Assembly (NCBI GenBank): GCA_934757825.1
Contig: CAKVLP010000001.1
Span: 62,001-126,000, forward strand
From: an uncultured Clostridia bacterium
Lineage (GTDB): Bacteria; Bacillota; Clostridia; Christensenellales; UBA1242
DNA: 64,000 nt
Direction: 5' to 3'
The notes below the pieces were generated by a model. It saw only the letters and a program-made list of their open reading frames with translations. It had not been told where the DNA came from and did not search any database. Shown here one piece after another: positions 53,136 through 61,297 of the stretch. The position numbers and the translations under genes are program-made. Each line of letters begins with the position of its first letter. The stretch's first letter is position 1.

Positions 53136-53166
53136 AAAAAAGCACGGAAATTCCGTGCTTTTTTGT
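53136..53166. terminator. Bidirectional terminator between the giant gene and the Rho-like gene
   Basis: AAAAAAGCACGGAA pairs with TTCCGTGCTTTTTT; same hairpin as at 37488-37516. Confidence 0.9.
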
Positions 53167-53168
53167 TG

Positions 53169-53180
53169 TTTGCATAGTAC
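53169..53180 (+). repeat. TTTGCATAGTAC box (copy 7)
   Basis: Follows the hairpin and precedes CCTAAAA, as in copy 6. Confidence 0.65.
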
Positions 53181-53203
53181 CTAAAACATTAGGATTAACA
53201 CTT

Positions 53204-54331
53204 TTAAAACAAAGGCAATATTTCAAATTCAAACATCTCAGCAATATTTTTAGGAACTTTTAGGTCGTCCACGCACACAAGCGATATGCTAGAACTATCA
53301 CTCACTCGTTTTGCACACGCCAAGATGTTTTTAATCTTAAACGTGGTCTTTGGACTTATCTCTTGATAGTTGTTGGATTTTAGATAAACAAAGTTGCAGG
53401 ATTTTGCTAATTGGCTAAGTCCACTTAGCACAACAACCACGTTTTTGCCCTGCTCAGCTTTTCGCTTACATTCCTCAAAAACCATATCGCTAGCGATGAT
53501 TATCTCTTCGTCCATCTTATTGAATGGGACATATTCAATATTCATACTATCGTCATAGTTTATGCGCTCTGGCATAGCATTTAGATAAAGCGTAATAACT
53601 TCGGCATTCTTTACTTCTTTCTTTATTGTCTCGGCTATTTCTGGCACAACATCGTACACATCGCGATTTGTTTTTACAAAATATCGCCCGCCAAGTTTGA
53701 AGTTTGAAATATCAATATGGATATTGTAGCCATTTTTAAGTTTGTCGCCCTTTGCTAGGTCGAAGTCAAATTCGGGTTTTTTATCAAGTCTAGAAACTTC
53801 GTATGCAACCTCTGGATATCCTTCTTTTACAAGTTTTGCCCAAGCCGTAACTCTCTCGCCACTTTTTAGTTCCAATTGTTTTACTATGTTTTTGCCTATA
53901 AAAACATCTCTTTCCGATGGACAAATGCCTTCAACGTGAAGCACGCCATATCCTTCGGGCTTTATCTCAACACAGCCTTTGTACTGTTTGCCCTCGGTAT
54001 TTGAGGAGTAGCCCGCCGAGCCCATATTTAGCACAAACGAAAACTTATCTTGCGCCAAATCGTATTCGTTTTTCTCGTCAACTTCCTTTAATCCTTCCGC
54101 TTTTGGCAAAATAAAGTCAACCACATCGAAGTTGTCGGCGCTTGTTCTTGCTGGTCTGCCTTTTTTGCTGTGTCTAGCAAAAGGTTCTATCTCGCCTTTC
54201 ATTATTTTCATTATTTCTTCGATTATTTCTTCTTTTTTTAGAATTGTAGGTGCTTGCACGCCCATTTTACGCGCCAAATCCCTTAATTCGTGAATTCTTA
54301 ATTGCTCTAAATCTGAAATCTTGTTTTCCAT
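53204..54331 (-). CDS. Rho-like protein lacking the ATPase active site (pseudo-Rho)
   Basis: 375 residues. Residues 1-45 are a Rho N-terminal helical domain (LEQLRIHELRDLARKMGV). Residues about 95-188 are the Rho OB-fold, with EGYGVLH (126-132) in place of the usual DGFGFLR and DVFIG (142-146) for the second RNP strand. The remainder follows the Rho ATPase domain, but the P-loop is missing (around residues 211-222 there is FKLGGRYFVKTN). The Walker B strand reads VVVVLSGLSQLAKS, with Ser303 where Rho has Asp. RNA binding may be kept while ATP-driven translocation is lost. The frame is intact with promoter and GGAG, so it is not an obvious pseudogene. Confidence 0.85.
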   Translation of the reverse strand: MENKISDLEQLRIHELRDLARKMGVQAPTILKKEEIIEEIMKIMKGEIEPFARHSKKGRPARTSADNFDVVDFILPKAEGLKEVDEKNEYDLAQDKFSFVLNMGSAGYSSNTEGKQYKGCVEIKPEGYGVLHVEGICPSERDVFIGKNIVKQLELKSGERVTAWAKLVKEGYPEVAYEVSRLDKKPEFDFDLAKGDKLKNGYNIHIDISNFKLGGRYFVKTNRDVYDVVPEIAETIKKEVKNAEVITLYLNAMPERINYDDSMNIEYVPFNKMDEEIIIASDMVFEECKRKAEQGKNVVVVLSGLSQLAKSCNFVYLKSNNYQEISPKTTFKIKNILACAKRVSDSSSISLVCVDDLKVPKNIAEMFEFEILPLF

Positions 54332-54353
54332 CTACATTATTCTCCGATAGTAA

Positions 54354-54382
54354 ATTATAACCAAAAACTTCACGTTTAGCAA
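54354..54382 (-). promoter_or_regulatory. Sigma-A promoter of the Rho-like gene
   Basis: Minus strand TTGCTA (54377-54382), 17 bp, TATAAT (54354-54359). Confidence 0.75.
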
Positions 54383-54426
54383 CAATTTTTTACAATAATA
54401 GACTTTTTTTACAATACTAAGTAGCA

Positions 54427-55776
54427 CTACAACAGCAAATTGCCACTAGAAGTGTCTACTACGCGCAATATTTTTAGTTCCGCACCGGTATTAACGTCAA
54501 GGTAAATATAATAAACGTAGTCCTTCCATGTGCAAACATATTCATATGCTGTGCTTTCTTTAGAGTACTCGTTTGGGATAACACACAAGTTGCGCTCCTT
54601 GACGGTTAGCGCCGAACTTAAAAGTTCTTGCGCTTCTACAAATGATATGCTTGGAGTATTAGGTGTGCGGTCGGTGTGATTGTATGCGTAGTTTGACGCT
54701 TCCCACCCCACAACAAGCCCGAGTTTTTTGTTAACTTTTACCTTGATAAGGTCGGGATAATAAATCACCTTGTCCACAATTGGTGCCAAGTTAATATAAC
54801 ACACATCTCCCGCATCTTGCGTCCAAACACTATACATATTATCAATTCCTAGCAAACTTGCGAAATTGTGTGCATATATCTCACACTGATTTATGTTTAT
54901 ATTTTCCGTCCCGCCAGCCGTTTTGACTGCGTTAATGTTTAATAAAAAACAGTCTCTTTTAGCAATTTGAACATACAAGTCCACTTTGCTATTAAATACT
55001 CTAAAATTGTATGTGGCAAACTTTCCATCTGTTTCACCATCGTCTTTTATTTCAAATTCGCCATAATAATCGAAGTTGCGCTTAATATACTCTCTCGCTT
55101 CGTCGCGAGTAACCTCGTTTTCTGATAAGCCTTTAATCTCTTTGTTTAACACCCCGTCCGAAAATGGGCCGTCGTAAATAAGCGAAGGGACTTCCTTGTT
55201 GTTGTCATTAACCGAGGTTAATCCACCGTCAAATTTACTTAAATCGCCATTACTATAATTTATCATCTTTAAAATATCAAGATTGTCGATATCTGTAAGA
55301 TAATTATTAAGGTCATACATTATTTTAACGCAATAATTATATAATCCCTCCACATTTTCGATATCTTTTTCAGTTAATTTGGTGTTTTTATCAAGATTTT
55401 TAACCAAAAGCGAATACATATATCCGCCGGTTGTGTTTAGATAATTGCTTATATTTTCGGTTTTGTTGTTAGATATTGGCAAAGTAGTTAGATTTACTGC
55501 GCCAGTTCGGCATGTATCATATATATTTGAAAGCAATTCTCTTTGCGAATTTGTACTATTTGTAGCGATAAGTTTTGATAAATCCACTTCCAACGAATTT
55601 ATATTACCCACAAACTCATACAAGTTTTTCTTATATCCATTTTCAAGTTGCAATCTATAATTATCGGACTTTGTGACAAAAACTGCCAACATAACAGACA
55701 AAACTACCACGACAGTGCCAAGAACTACCGATAATGAAATAACAGCACTTTTTAATCTTTTAATTGTTTCTTTCAT
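54427..55776 (-). CDS. ypeB: Germination protein YpeB
   Basis: A 449-residue protein with an N-terminal anchor (about 11-33, VISLSVVLGTVVVVLSVMLAV), a helical region and C-terminal PepSY-like domains. The diagnostic SLIYDGPFSD segment is present, as are EARKYI-like (DEAREYIKRNF) and KLGLVVGWEASNY. YpeB is needed for stability and placement of the cortex-lytic enzyme SleB in spores. It follows sleB by 10 bases, the conserved sleB-ypeB pair. Confidence 0.92.
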   Translation of the reverse strand: MKETIKRLKSAVISLSVVLGTVVVVLSVMLAVFVTKSDNYRLQLENGYKKNLYEFVGNINSLEVDLSKLIATNSTNSQRELLSNIYDTCRTGAVNLTTLPISNNKTENISNYLNTTGGYMYSLLVKNLDKNTKLTEKDIENVEGLYNYCVKIMYDLNNYLTDIDNLDILKMINYSNGDLSKFDGGLTSVNDNNKEVPSLIYDGPFSDGVLNKEIKGLSENEVTRDEAREYIKRNFDYYGEFEIKDDGETDGKFATYNFRVFNSKVDLYVQIAKRDCFLLNINAVKTAGGTENININQCEIYAHNFASLLGIDNMYSVWTQDAGDVCYINLAPIVDKVIYYPDLIKVKVNKKLGLVVGWEASNYAYNHTDRTPNTPSISFVEAQELLSSALTVKERNLCVIPNEYSKESTAYEYVCTWKDYVYYIYLDVNTGAELKILRVVDTSSGNLLL

Positions 55777-55786
55777 ATTTTATCTC

Positions 55787-56419
55787 CTAAATACAAAATA
55801 CGTGGTCGCCTATTGTCGTAACAATTTGCCTATTAAATATCCAACTGCTAGTCGCAATTGCTGGATTGTAGTAGTAGATACAACCATATGTTGGATCCCA
55901 GCCATTTAACGCGTCTTGGGCTGCTTGATACGAGGCGTTGTCAGGTTCTAGGTCTATCTGACCATCATGCGTACAAGTAAACGCCCAAGGCTGATATATT
56001 ACGCCATACACAGTGTTAGGAAAGTCCGGACTCGCCACCCTATTTAGTATTACGGCGGCAACCGCAACCTTGCCAATATAACTCTCTCCCCTTGCCTCAG
56101 CGTGCACACATTTTGCAAGTAAGTACAAATCATAACTTTCTTGATTGCTCATATATATCCCAAGCGCGCTCGCCGTATAACTATCGACAGCACCGGTTAC
56201 ATTAAGCCCGTTATCCGCTTGAAATCTCTTTATAGCACCAACAGTCGCGTCATCAAAGTATCCGTTTACCTCGCCCGAGTAATAACCATAAGTGATTAGC
56301 CTTTCTTGTATTTGTTTTGTTCTAGAAACATCTGCAAAAACATAATTTACATTAAAAAAGTTTAGAATTGACATTAGTCCCAGTACCAACAACAGCATCA
56401 TTGCAATTTTTTTTCTCAT
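55787..56419 (-). CDS. sleB: Spore cortex-lytic enzyme SleB
   Basis: The ATG at 56419 follows GGGGAG that overlaps the spoIIR stop; an earlier ATG at 56434 lies inside spoIIR. The 210-residue protein has a signal peptide, a peptidoglycan-binding domain (about 33-88, QERLITYGYYSGEVNGYFD) and a Hydrolase_2 domain. The catalytic glutamate is Glu108 in HAEARGE, and the later ILNRV and WAFTC segments are present. SleB is a lytic transglycosylase that degrades cortex muramic-lactam peptidoglycan during germination. It lies in an operon between spoIIR and ypeB. Confidence 0.93.
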   Translation of the reverse strand: MRKKIAMMLLLVLGLMSILNFFNVNYVFADVSRTKQIQERLITYGYYSGEVNGYFDDATVGAIKRFQADNGLNVTGAVDSYTASALGIYMSNQESYDLYLLAKCVHAEARGESYIGKVAVAAVILNRVASPDFPNTVYGVIYQPWAFTCTHDGQIDLEPDNASYQAAQDALNGWDPTYGCIYYYNPAIATSSWIFNRQIVTTIGDHVFCI

Positions 56420-56423
56420 ATTT

Positions 56424-56933
56424 TTACTCCCCAAATAATTTTTGAATTATTTCCTTTATTTTGCTTTTATATACCACATTGCTTGGCTCGTTAAAGCAAA
56501 TGTTTGGATACATTACACACCACCAATTTTGCCCTTCGCCACTGCCAAGATTTATTATTAAAGCATCATAATAATCCGCCTCTAATGTCAAATCTTCATA
56601 GGTTTTTGTCGGAAAGAACTCATTTTTAATCTTAGCTGAACAGCCGTAGTCAAACCCCTTTTCTTTAAGTGCCAAATCGACTATATTTTCAATATTTTTA
56701 AGTTCGCCCGTTATTATTTCTACAGCTTCTTTTTTACTACCGCAATCTTTTAAAATAGGGCTTAAATAGGTCACAACTACGTCCTTTGCATAGTACTTAA
56801 CTTCTTGATCGATTTGCGAGTTTGAATTAGCGCGGATATGTACTCTAAGATAATCATCATTATTTACACTCGCCGAACACCCCGCTAGTAAAACCATACA
56901 TAACAATGTCAAAACAACAGCAACTTTTTTCAT
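56424..56933 (-). CDS. spoIIR: Stage II sporulation protein R
   Basis: 169 residues with a lipoprotein-like signal (MVLLAGC, Cys19) and the conserved SpoIIR core LRVHIRANSNSQIDQEVKYYAKD. SpoIIR is secreted from the forespore and triggers SpoIIGA to process pro-sigma-E in the mother cell. It is shorter than Bacillus SpoIIR at the C-terminus. It leads the spoIIR-sleB-ypeB operon, an uncommon but logical pairing. A forespore-type promoter lies upstream. Confidence 0.93.
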   Translation of the reverse strand: MKKVAVVLTLLCMVLLAGCSASVNNDDYLRVHIRANSNSQIDQEVKYYAKDVVVTYLSPILKDCGSKKEAVEIITGELKNIENIVDLALKEKGFDYGCSAKIKNEFFPTKTYEDLTLEADYYDALIINLGSGEGQNWWCVMYPNICFNEPSNVVYKSKIKEIIQKLFGE

Positions 56934-56962
56934 ACATCACCTCTAAATAGTTACGTTTTGTT

Positions 56963-56993
56963 TAATTATGCTCACAGAGTTAAAATTGTATAC
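56963..56993 (-). promoter_or_regulatory. Possible sigma-F/sigma-G promoter of spoIIR
   Basis: Minus strand GTATA (56989-56993), 18 bp, CATAATTA (56963-56970), 30 bases before the ATG. This resembles forespore sigma recognition, in line with sigma-F control of spoIIR in Bacillus. No sigma-A promoter competes here. Confidence 0.45.
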
Positions 56994-57067
56994 CCTTGTC
57001 TCTCAAAATTATTTTATATGTTAAGGATTTGCTTAATTTTTTATTGTTTTAAGGATAAAATCATATA

Positions 57068-57103
57068 TTAAAAAAAACGAACTTAAAATATAAGTTCGTT
57101 TTC
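57068..57103 (-). terminator. Terminator after the SPOCS-LysM gene
   Basis: AAAACGAACTT pairs with AAGTTCGTTTT, followed on the minus strand by eight T. Confidence 0.85.
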
Positions 57104-57121
57104 AATAGGGAAAATATGGCA

Positions 57122-58642
57122 TCAATACTCTACTTGCTTTTGGCGATAGATTGCAATTCGCTGTCCAGCAGTAATAGGTTCGGTCAATCCGGGATTTTGC
57201 TCAACAAGCATTTCAGGAGAAACCTTCAATTCTTTTGCAATTTCCCAGATAGTATCGCCATCTTTTGCCAAATAGATTGACAAAGCACATTCCTCTTCTG
57301 GTACCTCATCTTCTTCGGTAACCGCCGTGATAATGGCGTCTTTATCTGTATCATAAAAGTTTGCAAAAACATTTAAGTTTGCGTTTACTTCAATTTCTTT
57401 TCCACGCCTTGCTCTTGCAGACACATCGGTCATTGAAATTTGAACAAGTGGTACAACATTGTCGTTTAGATCTACCTGGCTGGAAATCGAGAAAGGCATC
57501 TCCACCTCAACCGAATACACTCCGCCAAGTTCTTTATTTAAGTAAAGGGCTGTTGTATGAGCCACACCTTCAACTGAGAATGTTCCATCTTGAACGCTCG
57601 CATTTGCAAGCGCAACATTGCTACAACAAACACCTAACATTTCATCGATAAATGGCGCAGTGTCTTGAATAGTAACGCTACCATTTACCTTATCATCAAA
57701 CACAACCGCTTCAAAATTTTGCATACTAGGCGTGCTATTTACCGCCATATTGATAAAGTGTGTAGTACTAAACAAATCGCCCACAATTTCGGTTGAATTG
57801 TTGTTAAACACATAGCCTGTAAACAAAATAGGTAGATTTACATTAACAATTGCCGAATCGGTGTCAATAGATGTCGTGATTTTGATATCATTGTATGCCA
57901 CTTGCATATTACTTTGCACAAAACTTGTTGGATTGATTTCGTCTTGTGCGATTTCTTGCTCAAAATCAAATTTGCATTGTGTAGTGCGAAGAATGTTGTT
58001 GTCAGTAACATAACACACGTCGACAAAAACCCCACCTTTTAATGTCAAAAACCTATCGTTAATTGTGATTTCATCAATATATGTAGACGGACAAACGGTT
58101 AAGATTTTACTTACTCCGTCTTTTATCTCAACATCTAGCGACTCTTCAAATTTATTTTGAACAGTGGCTACAAATGTCGAGTAGTCAATTGTTTCACTTT
58201 TTGCAAAAACATTGTCGCCGTTTACTCCCGTTAGAGCGTTTTGACTTTCGCTAAATATTCCGTCTATTACGCTCTCAACAATGGCAACAACCCTAATTTC
58301 GCCATTAACTACTTGCGTGTTTACATCAACTACCCCCACGCTCACGGCCGGTGTCATTTCGGCGTCTCCTGTCGCATACGAGTCTTTAAACTCGGCAGTA
58401 TAGTCTATCGCTGAGATTTCGTTTTCGTTGGTTTGATACAAAACCGCATACGACACAAAGCCACTATACTGCACCTCTTTACCCACAAGGTCGGCTGTTG
58501 TTACATACGCCTTAGCGCTGGCGCAAACAACCTTTGCCACCTCATCATTTATTGGTAGTTTACACTCGATTTGGGATTGGGTATTTCCTAAATTTTTTCT
58601 ATAACTTGCTGTAATCTTTTCGAAGTTTGGTTCGAATGCCAT
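57122..58642 (-). CDS. SPOCS (DUF3794) and LysM domain protein, probable spore coat/cortex protein
   Basis: The ATG at 58642, after AGGGGG, gives 506 residues starting MAFEPNFEKITASYRKN; the longer frame from 58705 is rejected. It has repeated DUF3794/SPOCS units (EVQYSGFVSYAVLYQTNENE, GGVFVDVCYVTDNN, VEGVAHTTALYLNKELG) and a C-terminal LysM (about 455-500, LAKDGDTIWEIAKELKVSPE). Such proteins sit beside veg and near spoIIR in many Clostridia and are linked to the spore envelope. No signal peptide, as for coat proteins made in the mother cell. Confidence 0.9.
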   Translation of the reverse strand: MAFEPNFEKITASYRKNLGNTQSQIECKLPINDEVAKVVCASAKAYVTTADLVGKEVQYSGFVSYAVLYQTNENEISAIDYTAEFKDSYATGDAEMTPAVSVGVVDVNTQVVNGEIRVVAIVESVIDGIFSESQNALTGVNGDNVFAKSETIDYSTFVATVQNKFEESLDVEIKDGVSKILTVCPSTYIDEITINDRFLTLKGGVFVDVCYVTDNNILRTTQCKFDFEQEIAQDEINPTSFVQSNMQVAYNDIKITTSIDTDSAIVNVNLPILFTGYVFNNNSTEIVGDLFSTTHFINMAVNSTPSMQNFEAVVFDDKVNGSVTIQDTAPFIDEMLGVCCSNVALANASVQDGTFSVEGVAHTTALYLNKELGGVYSVEVEMPFSISSQVDLNDNVVPLVQISMTDVSARARRGKEIEVNANLNVFANFYDTDKDAIITAVTEEDEVPEEECALSIYLAKDGDTIWEIAKELKVSPEMLVEQNPGLTEPITAGQRIAIYRQKQVEY

Positions 58643-58694
58643 ATTAAAACCCCCTAAAAGTTTTGTTGCTATATTGTACGAACAAGGGTTGGCA

Positions 58695-58723
58695 ATTATA
58701 ACCAAAAAAATTAAAATTTACAA
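58695..58723 (-). promoter_or_regulatory. Possible promoter of the SPOCS-LysM gene
   Basis: Minus strand TTGTAA (58718-58723), 17 bp, TATAAT (58695-58700). A mother-cell-like -10 word (CGTACAAT) follows downstream near 58667, so a sporulation promoter may also exist. Confidence 0.45.
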
Positions 58724-58936
58724 AAACTTTATATCTCCGCAAAGGACATCACTATATGAAAAACTTTTTCTATCCAAATCCACTATTTCAAGCGGTTCTA
58801 TTGTAAACATTGACGAATACACTTGATTGATGATTACGGGCACCTTAATAATTTTGTTTCTGCCCTTATTTATTTCGCAAAAAATTTTCTTGCCGTGCAT
58901 TTGTTGCACCATACTTCTAACTTCCGAATACGACAT
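58718..58936 (-). CDS. veg: Veg family protein
   Basis: The ATG at 58936 follows AAGGAGAGAG and gives 72 residues. GKKIFCEINKGRNKIIKVPVII and SFSYSDVLCGDI match the small Veg protein of Firmicutes, known in Bacillus to stimulate biofilm gene expression and to be highly expressed in vegetative cells. It lies directly before the SPOCS-LysM gene, the usual clostridial order. Confidence 0.9.
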   Translation of the reverse strand: MSYSEVRSMVQQMHGKKIFCEINKGRNKIIKVPVIINQVYSSMFTIEPLEIVDLDRKSFSYSDVLCGDIKFL

Positions 58937-58986
58937 CACTCTCTCCTTACTTGTATTATTTCCATTTTTTACCAAATTTATGCGAT

Positions 58987-59017
58987 AAAAAAAAGACCCG
59001 CCATAATTAGCAGGTCA
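58987..59017 (-). terminator. Terminator after the zinc-ribbon protein gene
   Basis: GACCCGC (58995-59001) pairs with GCAGGTC (59010-59016) including one G-T pair, followed on the minus strand by eight T. Confidence 0.7.
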
Positions 59018-59024
59018 ACTATTC

Positions 59025-59540
59025 TTAATATTCGTCGTCGTCCTCGTCATCTACATTGTCAGGATCATCTTCGTCTTCATCGTCATCAAGGTCATCATCA
59101 TTAAGTGCCTCGTCAAAGTCGTCATCAAGGTCGTCGTAATACTCCTCGTCTTCCTTTTCCTCGTCGGCAAAGTCCTCATCAAGGTCCTTAGAGAATGCGT
59201 TGTCCATTTCTTCGCTTATCTCGTCGTTGTCCTCAACTGGCAACAAATCCATATCGTCGTCCTCTTCGGTCTGATTGTCGACAACAGCCTTCCAATCCAC
59301 GTCCTCGTCTTTGTCGTAGGCAAGTTGCTCTTCTTGGCAAGTTGGGCAAATTGTTTCGCCCTCGGACAAATAGTTAACTTTGCATATTGGGCAAAGTTCC
59401 ATTCCCTCTTCAAAATCATCTATATCACTTTCTTCTAGACAGCCTGCTTTCATTTCTTGTTTGCAAACGTCGCAAAATTTATCTTTTTTAAGGATATAAT
59501 TCAATTCGCATCTTGGACATTTTATGTATTGTGGTTTCAT
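59025..59540 (-). CDS. Zinc-ribbon protein with long Asp/Glu tail
   Basis: The ATG at 59540 is preferred (GGGAG 7 bases upstream). In 171 residues there are two zinc ribbons, CPRC/CDVC and CPIC/CPTC, in the first 75 positions. An extremely acidic tail follows, with long runs of Asp and Glu (DLDDDFDEALNDDDLDDDED). No catalytic domain. Acidic tails of this kind can mimic nucleic acid or bind basic proteins; any link to the basic tails of L30 and L24 is speculation. Family not recognised. Confidence 0.8.
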   Translation of the reverse strand: MKPQYIKCPRCELNYILKKDKFCDVCKQEMKAGCLEESDIDDFEEGMELCPICKVNYLSEGETICPTCQEEQLAYDKDEDVDWKAVVDNQTEEDDDMDLLPVEDNDEISEEMDNAFSKDLDEDFADEEKEDEEYYDDLDDDFDEALNDDDLDDDEDEDDPDNVDDEDDDEY

Positions 59541-59571
59541 AAAGTATCTCCCTTTCAATTTTTTCTACCAT

Positions 59572-59599
59572 ATTATACACTATATACTAAATTTGTAAA
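59572..59599 (-). promoter_or_regulatory. Sigma-A promoter of the zinc-ribbon gene
   Basis: Minus strand TTTACA (59594-59599), 16 bp, TATAAT (59572-59577). Confidence 0.65.
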
Positions 59600-59690
59600 C
59601 TATTTAATATAAAAAAATTAAAAAATATACTTTTATATAATGACTTAATTAAGTTTATACTTTTTTATGATATATTATGCGATATTGTGT

Positions 59691-59725
59691 AAAAAAAACA
59701 CTATCCTTTTGATAGTGCCTTTTTT
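59691..59725 (-). terminator. Terminator after the lipoprotein gene
   Basis: ACACTATC (59698-59705) pairs with GATAGTG (59711-59717), with A8 and T6 flanks. Confidence 0.8.
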
Positions 59726-59735
59726 AATTATTATT

Positions 59736-61175
59736 TTAGTAAACCCACTTAGGAGTAACGCCAGTTTCCTCGTTTTTAGTAGGTTTTTCAGGAAGACGGT
59801 CGTCGTCCATTTTGCCTACAAACTCTGCCACCATATCGCTTGCAAATGTGTCGATTCTATTTAGGTAATTAGAAGTGATATTTGTGGTTTCTCCGTCAGA
59901 ATTGGTTTCACTTGTAGCAGATTTGTACGAAGCAAACACATAAACATATCTGCCGTCCAAATCTACACCCTTAGCGTCAGACAACATAAATGTCTTATCA
60001 GTAGCCTCGCCTACGCCAGAAACTGTTTTGTCTTCCAAAGTATCCATATCAACCGATTTCAACAAAGAGTCTGCGATATAGTAAACTTTATTGTCGCTAA
60101 TTCCCACAACAGTCGAGATTCCGCTTGCAATGTTTTCGTGCTTAATTTCGCCGTTTACATTGTATAGTTTAACTAGGTTTTTGTTGCTATCAAGACCAAC
60201 AACTGTGTATTTTACATCATCAATAAAATAGTAGTTGGAATAATCCGCATCACTTAATTGAATTGAATTTTGATTTTTCAAATTGATGTTTGCATTCAAT
60301 GCAAATAAGTAAGTTGTTTTGTTAGATAACTTTCTTGTGTAATAAACTTGATTATTTACATATGCTTTGATTTCAAAAGTGGAACTATTGTCCATTTGAT
60401 AAGCGGTCTCCTCGCCTGTTACAAAACTTGCTTTGCAAAGCAAATTGCCCGATGTCGAGAAGCCTTTTTCGTCGTCTTTAACCGCACGAGTGTAGTATAC
60501 ATACTCATTAGTTGGATTAAGGTCTTCATTTAATTTACCAGCAGTAAAGTCAGAAGCAACTTTAATTGTTTTTGTTTTCTTGCCGTTAAATTCGATTGAC
60601 GTAATTTTTGTATCTTCTTGTACAACTAAATATGCTTTTCCATCATAGTTGTACACTTTCCACTCAATTGACGATACATCTTCGCCTGAAACATATACTT
60701 CTTTGTTGTCGGTGCCGTCAATTTTAATGCGGTTAAAGGATACTCTGTCGTTTTGTAGCACGCCGTCAGCGTTTTTCTGCATATATGGTGTGCCATAGTA
60801 AATGTAGTCGCCTACGATATAGAATCCGCCATTTTCAAAGCCAACAACCTTAGGAACAACACACTCTGTCTTTGTCAAAAAGCCCTTATCGTCCTTCTCA
60901 ACCCCATTGTTAACAAGTTTTGTACGATATACAGCGCCATATGTTACTTTCCCAAACACGTTGTGTTTTCTGTAATCGGAAAGTTTTGTTTTGTAGTCGC
61001 TTAAGTAGCCATTTACGTAGTATAGATAATCGCCCTTTTGGACTGCATAGCCACCATTGCCAACAATTGTGGCGTTAGTATCAGGATTGTCTTTTAAGCC
61101 TTGTTTACCACAGCCACAAAGTAGCGCCGCGCAAACACAGACAACTAAAACCAATGTTCTTAAAAATTTTTTCAT
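59736..61175 (-). CDS. Lipoprotein with beta-propeller-like repeats, function unknown
   Basis: The ATG at 61175, after GGAGTG, gives 479 residues. The signal ends in ALLCGC, a lipobox, so the mature protein should be lipid-anchored outside the membrane. The body has recurring blades of the type GDYLYYVNGY, GDYIYYGTPY, NQVYYTRKLS, DNKVYYIADS and GRYVYVFASY, like DUF5050/propeller proteins of Clostridia. The YYxxxxxLY rhythm is reminiscent of the repeats of the giant surface protein. Function unknown. Confidence 0.82.
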   Translation of the reverse strand: MKKFLRTLVLVVCVCAALLCGCGKQGLKDNPDTNATIVGNGGYAVQKGDYLYYVNGYLSDYKTKLSDYRKHNVFGKVTYGAVYRTKLVNNGVEKDDKGFLTKTECVVPKVVGFENGGFYIVGDYIYYGTPYMQKNADGVLQNDRVSFNRIKIDGTDNKEVYVSGEDVSSIEWKVYNYDGKAYLVVQEDTKITSIEFNGKKTKTIKVASDFTAGKLNEDLNPTNEYVYYTRAVKDDEKGFSTSGNLLCKASFVTGEETAYQMDNSSTFEIKAYVNNQVYYTRKLSNKTTYLFALNANINLKNQNSIQLSDADYSNYYFIDDVKYTVVGLDSNKNLVKLYNVNGEIKHENIASGISTVVGISDNKVYYIADSLLKSVDMDTLEDKTVSGVGEATDKTFMLSDAKGVDLDGRYVYVFASYKSATSETNSDGETTNITSNYLNRIDTFASDMVAEFVGKMDDDRLPEKPTKNEETGVTPKWVY

Positions 61176-61212
61176 AGTCACTCCAAATAATGTAATTGAT
61201 AATTGCAAAATT

Positions 61213-61241
61213 ATATTAGCAAATAATTAAACCTAAGTCAA
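61213..61241 (-). promoter_or_regulatory. Sigma-A promoter of the lipoprotein gene
   Basis: Minus strand TTGACT (61236-61241), 17 bp, TAATAT (61213-61218) with extended TG. Confidence 0.75.
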
Positions 61242-61297
61242 TTGTTTTGGGTTATATTTATGTATAAGTATAGCCTTTTTAAAAGTAATAAATACAT

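Noticed and set aside
53204..54331. The Rho-like gene as a simple pseudogene
   Set aside because: Full-length frame, good promoter, ribosome-binding site and conserved OB-fold argue against decay; loss is confined to the ATPase motifs.
55787..56419. SleB as the wall hydrolase of the secretion island
   Set aside because: It has the spore cortex enzyme architecture and sits with ypeB and spoIIR, so it belongs to germination.
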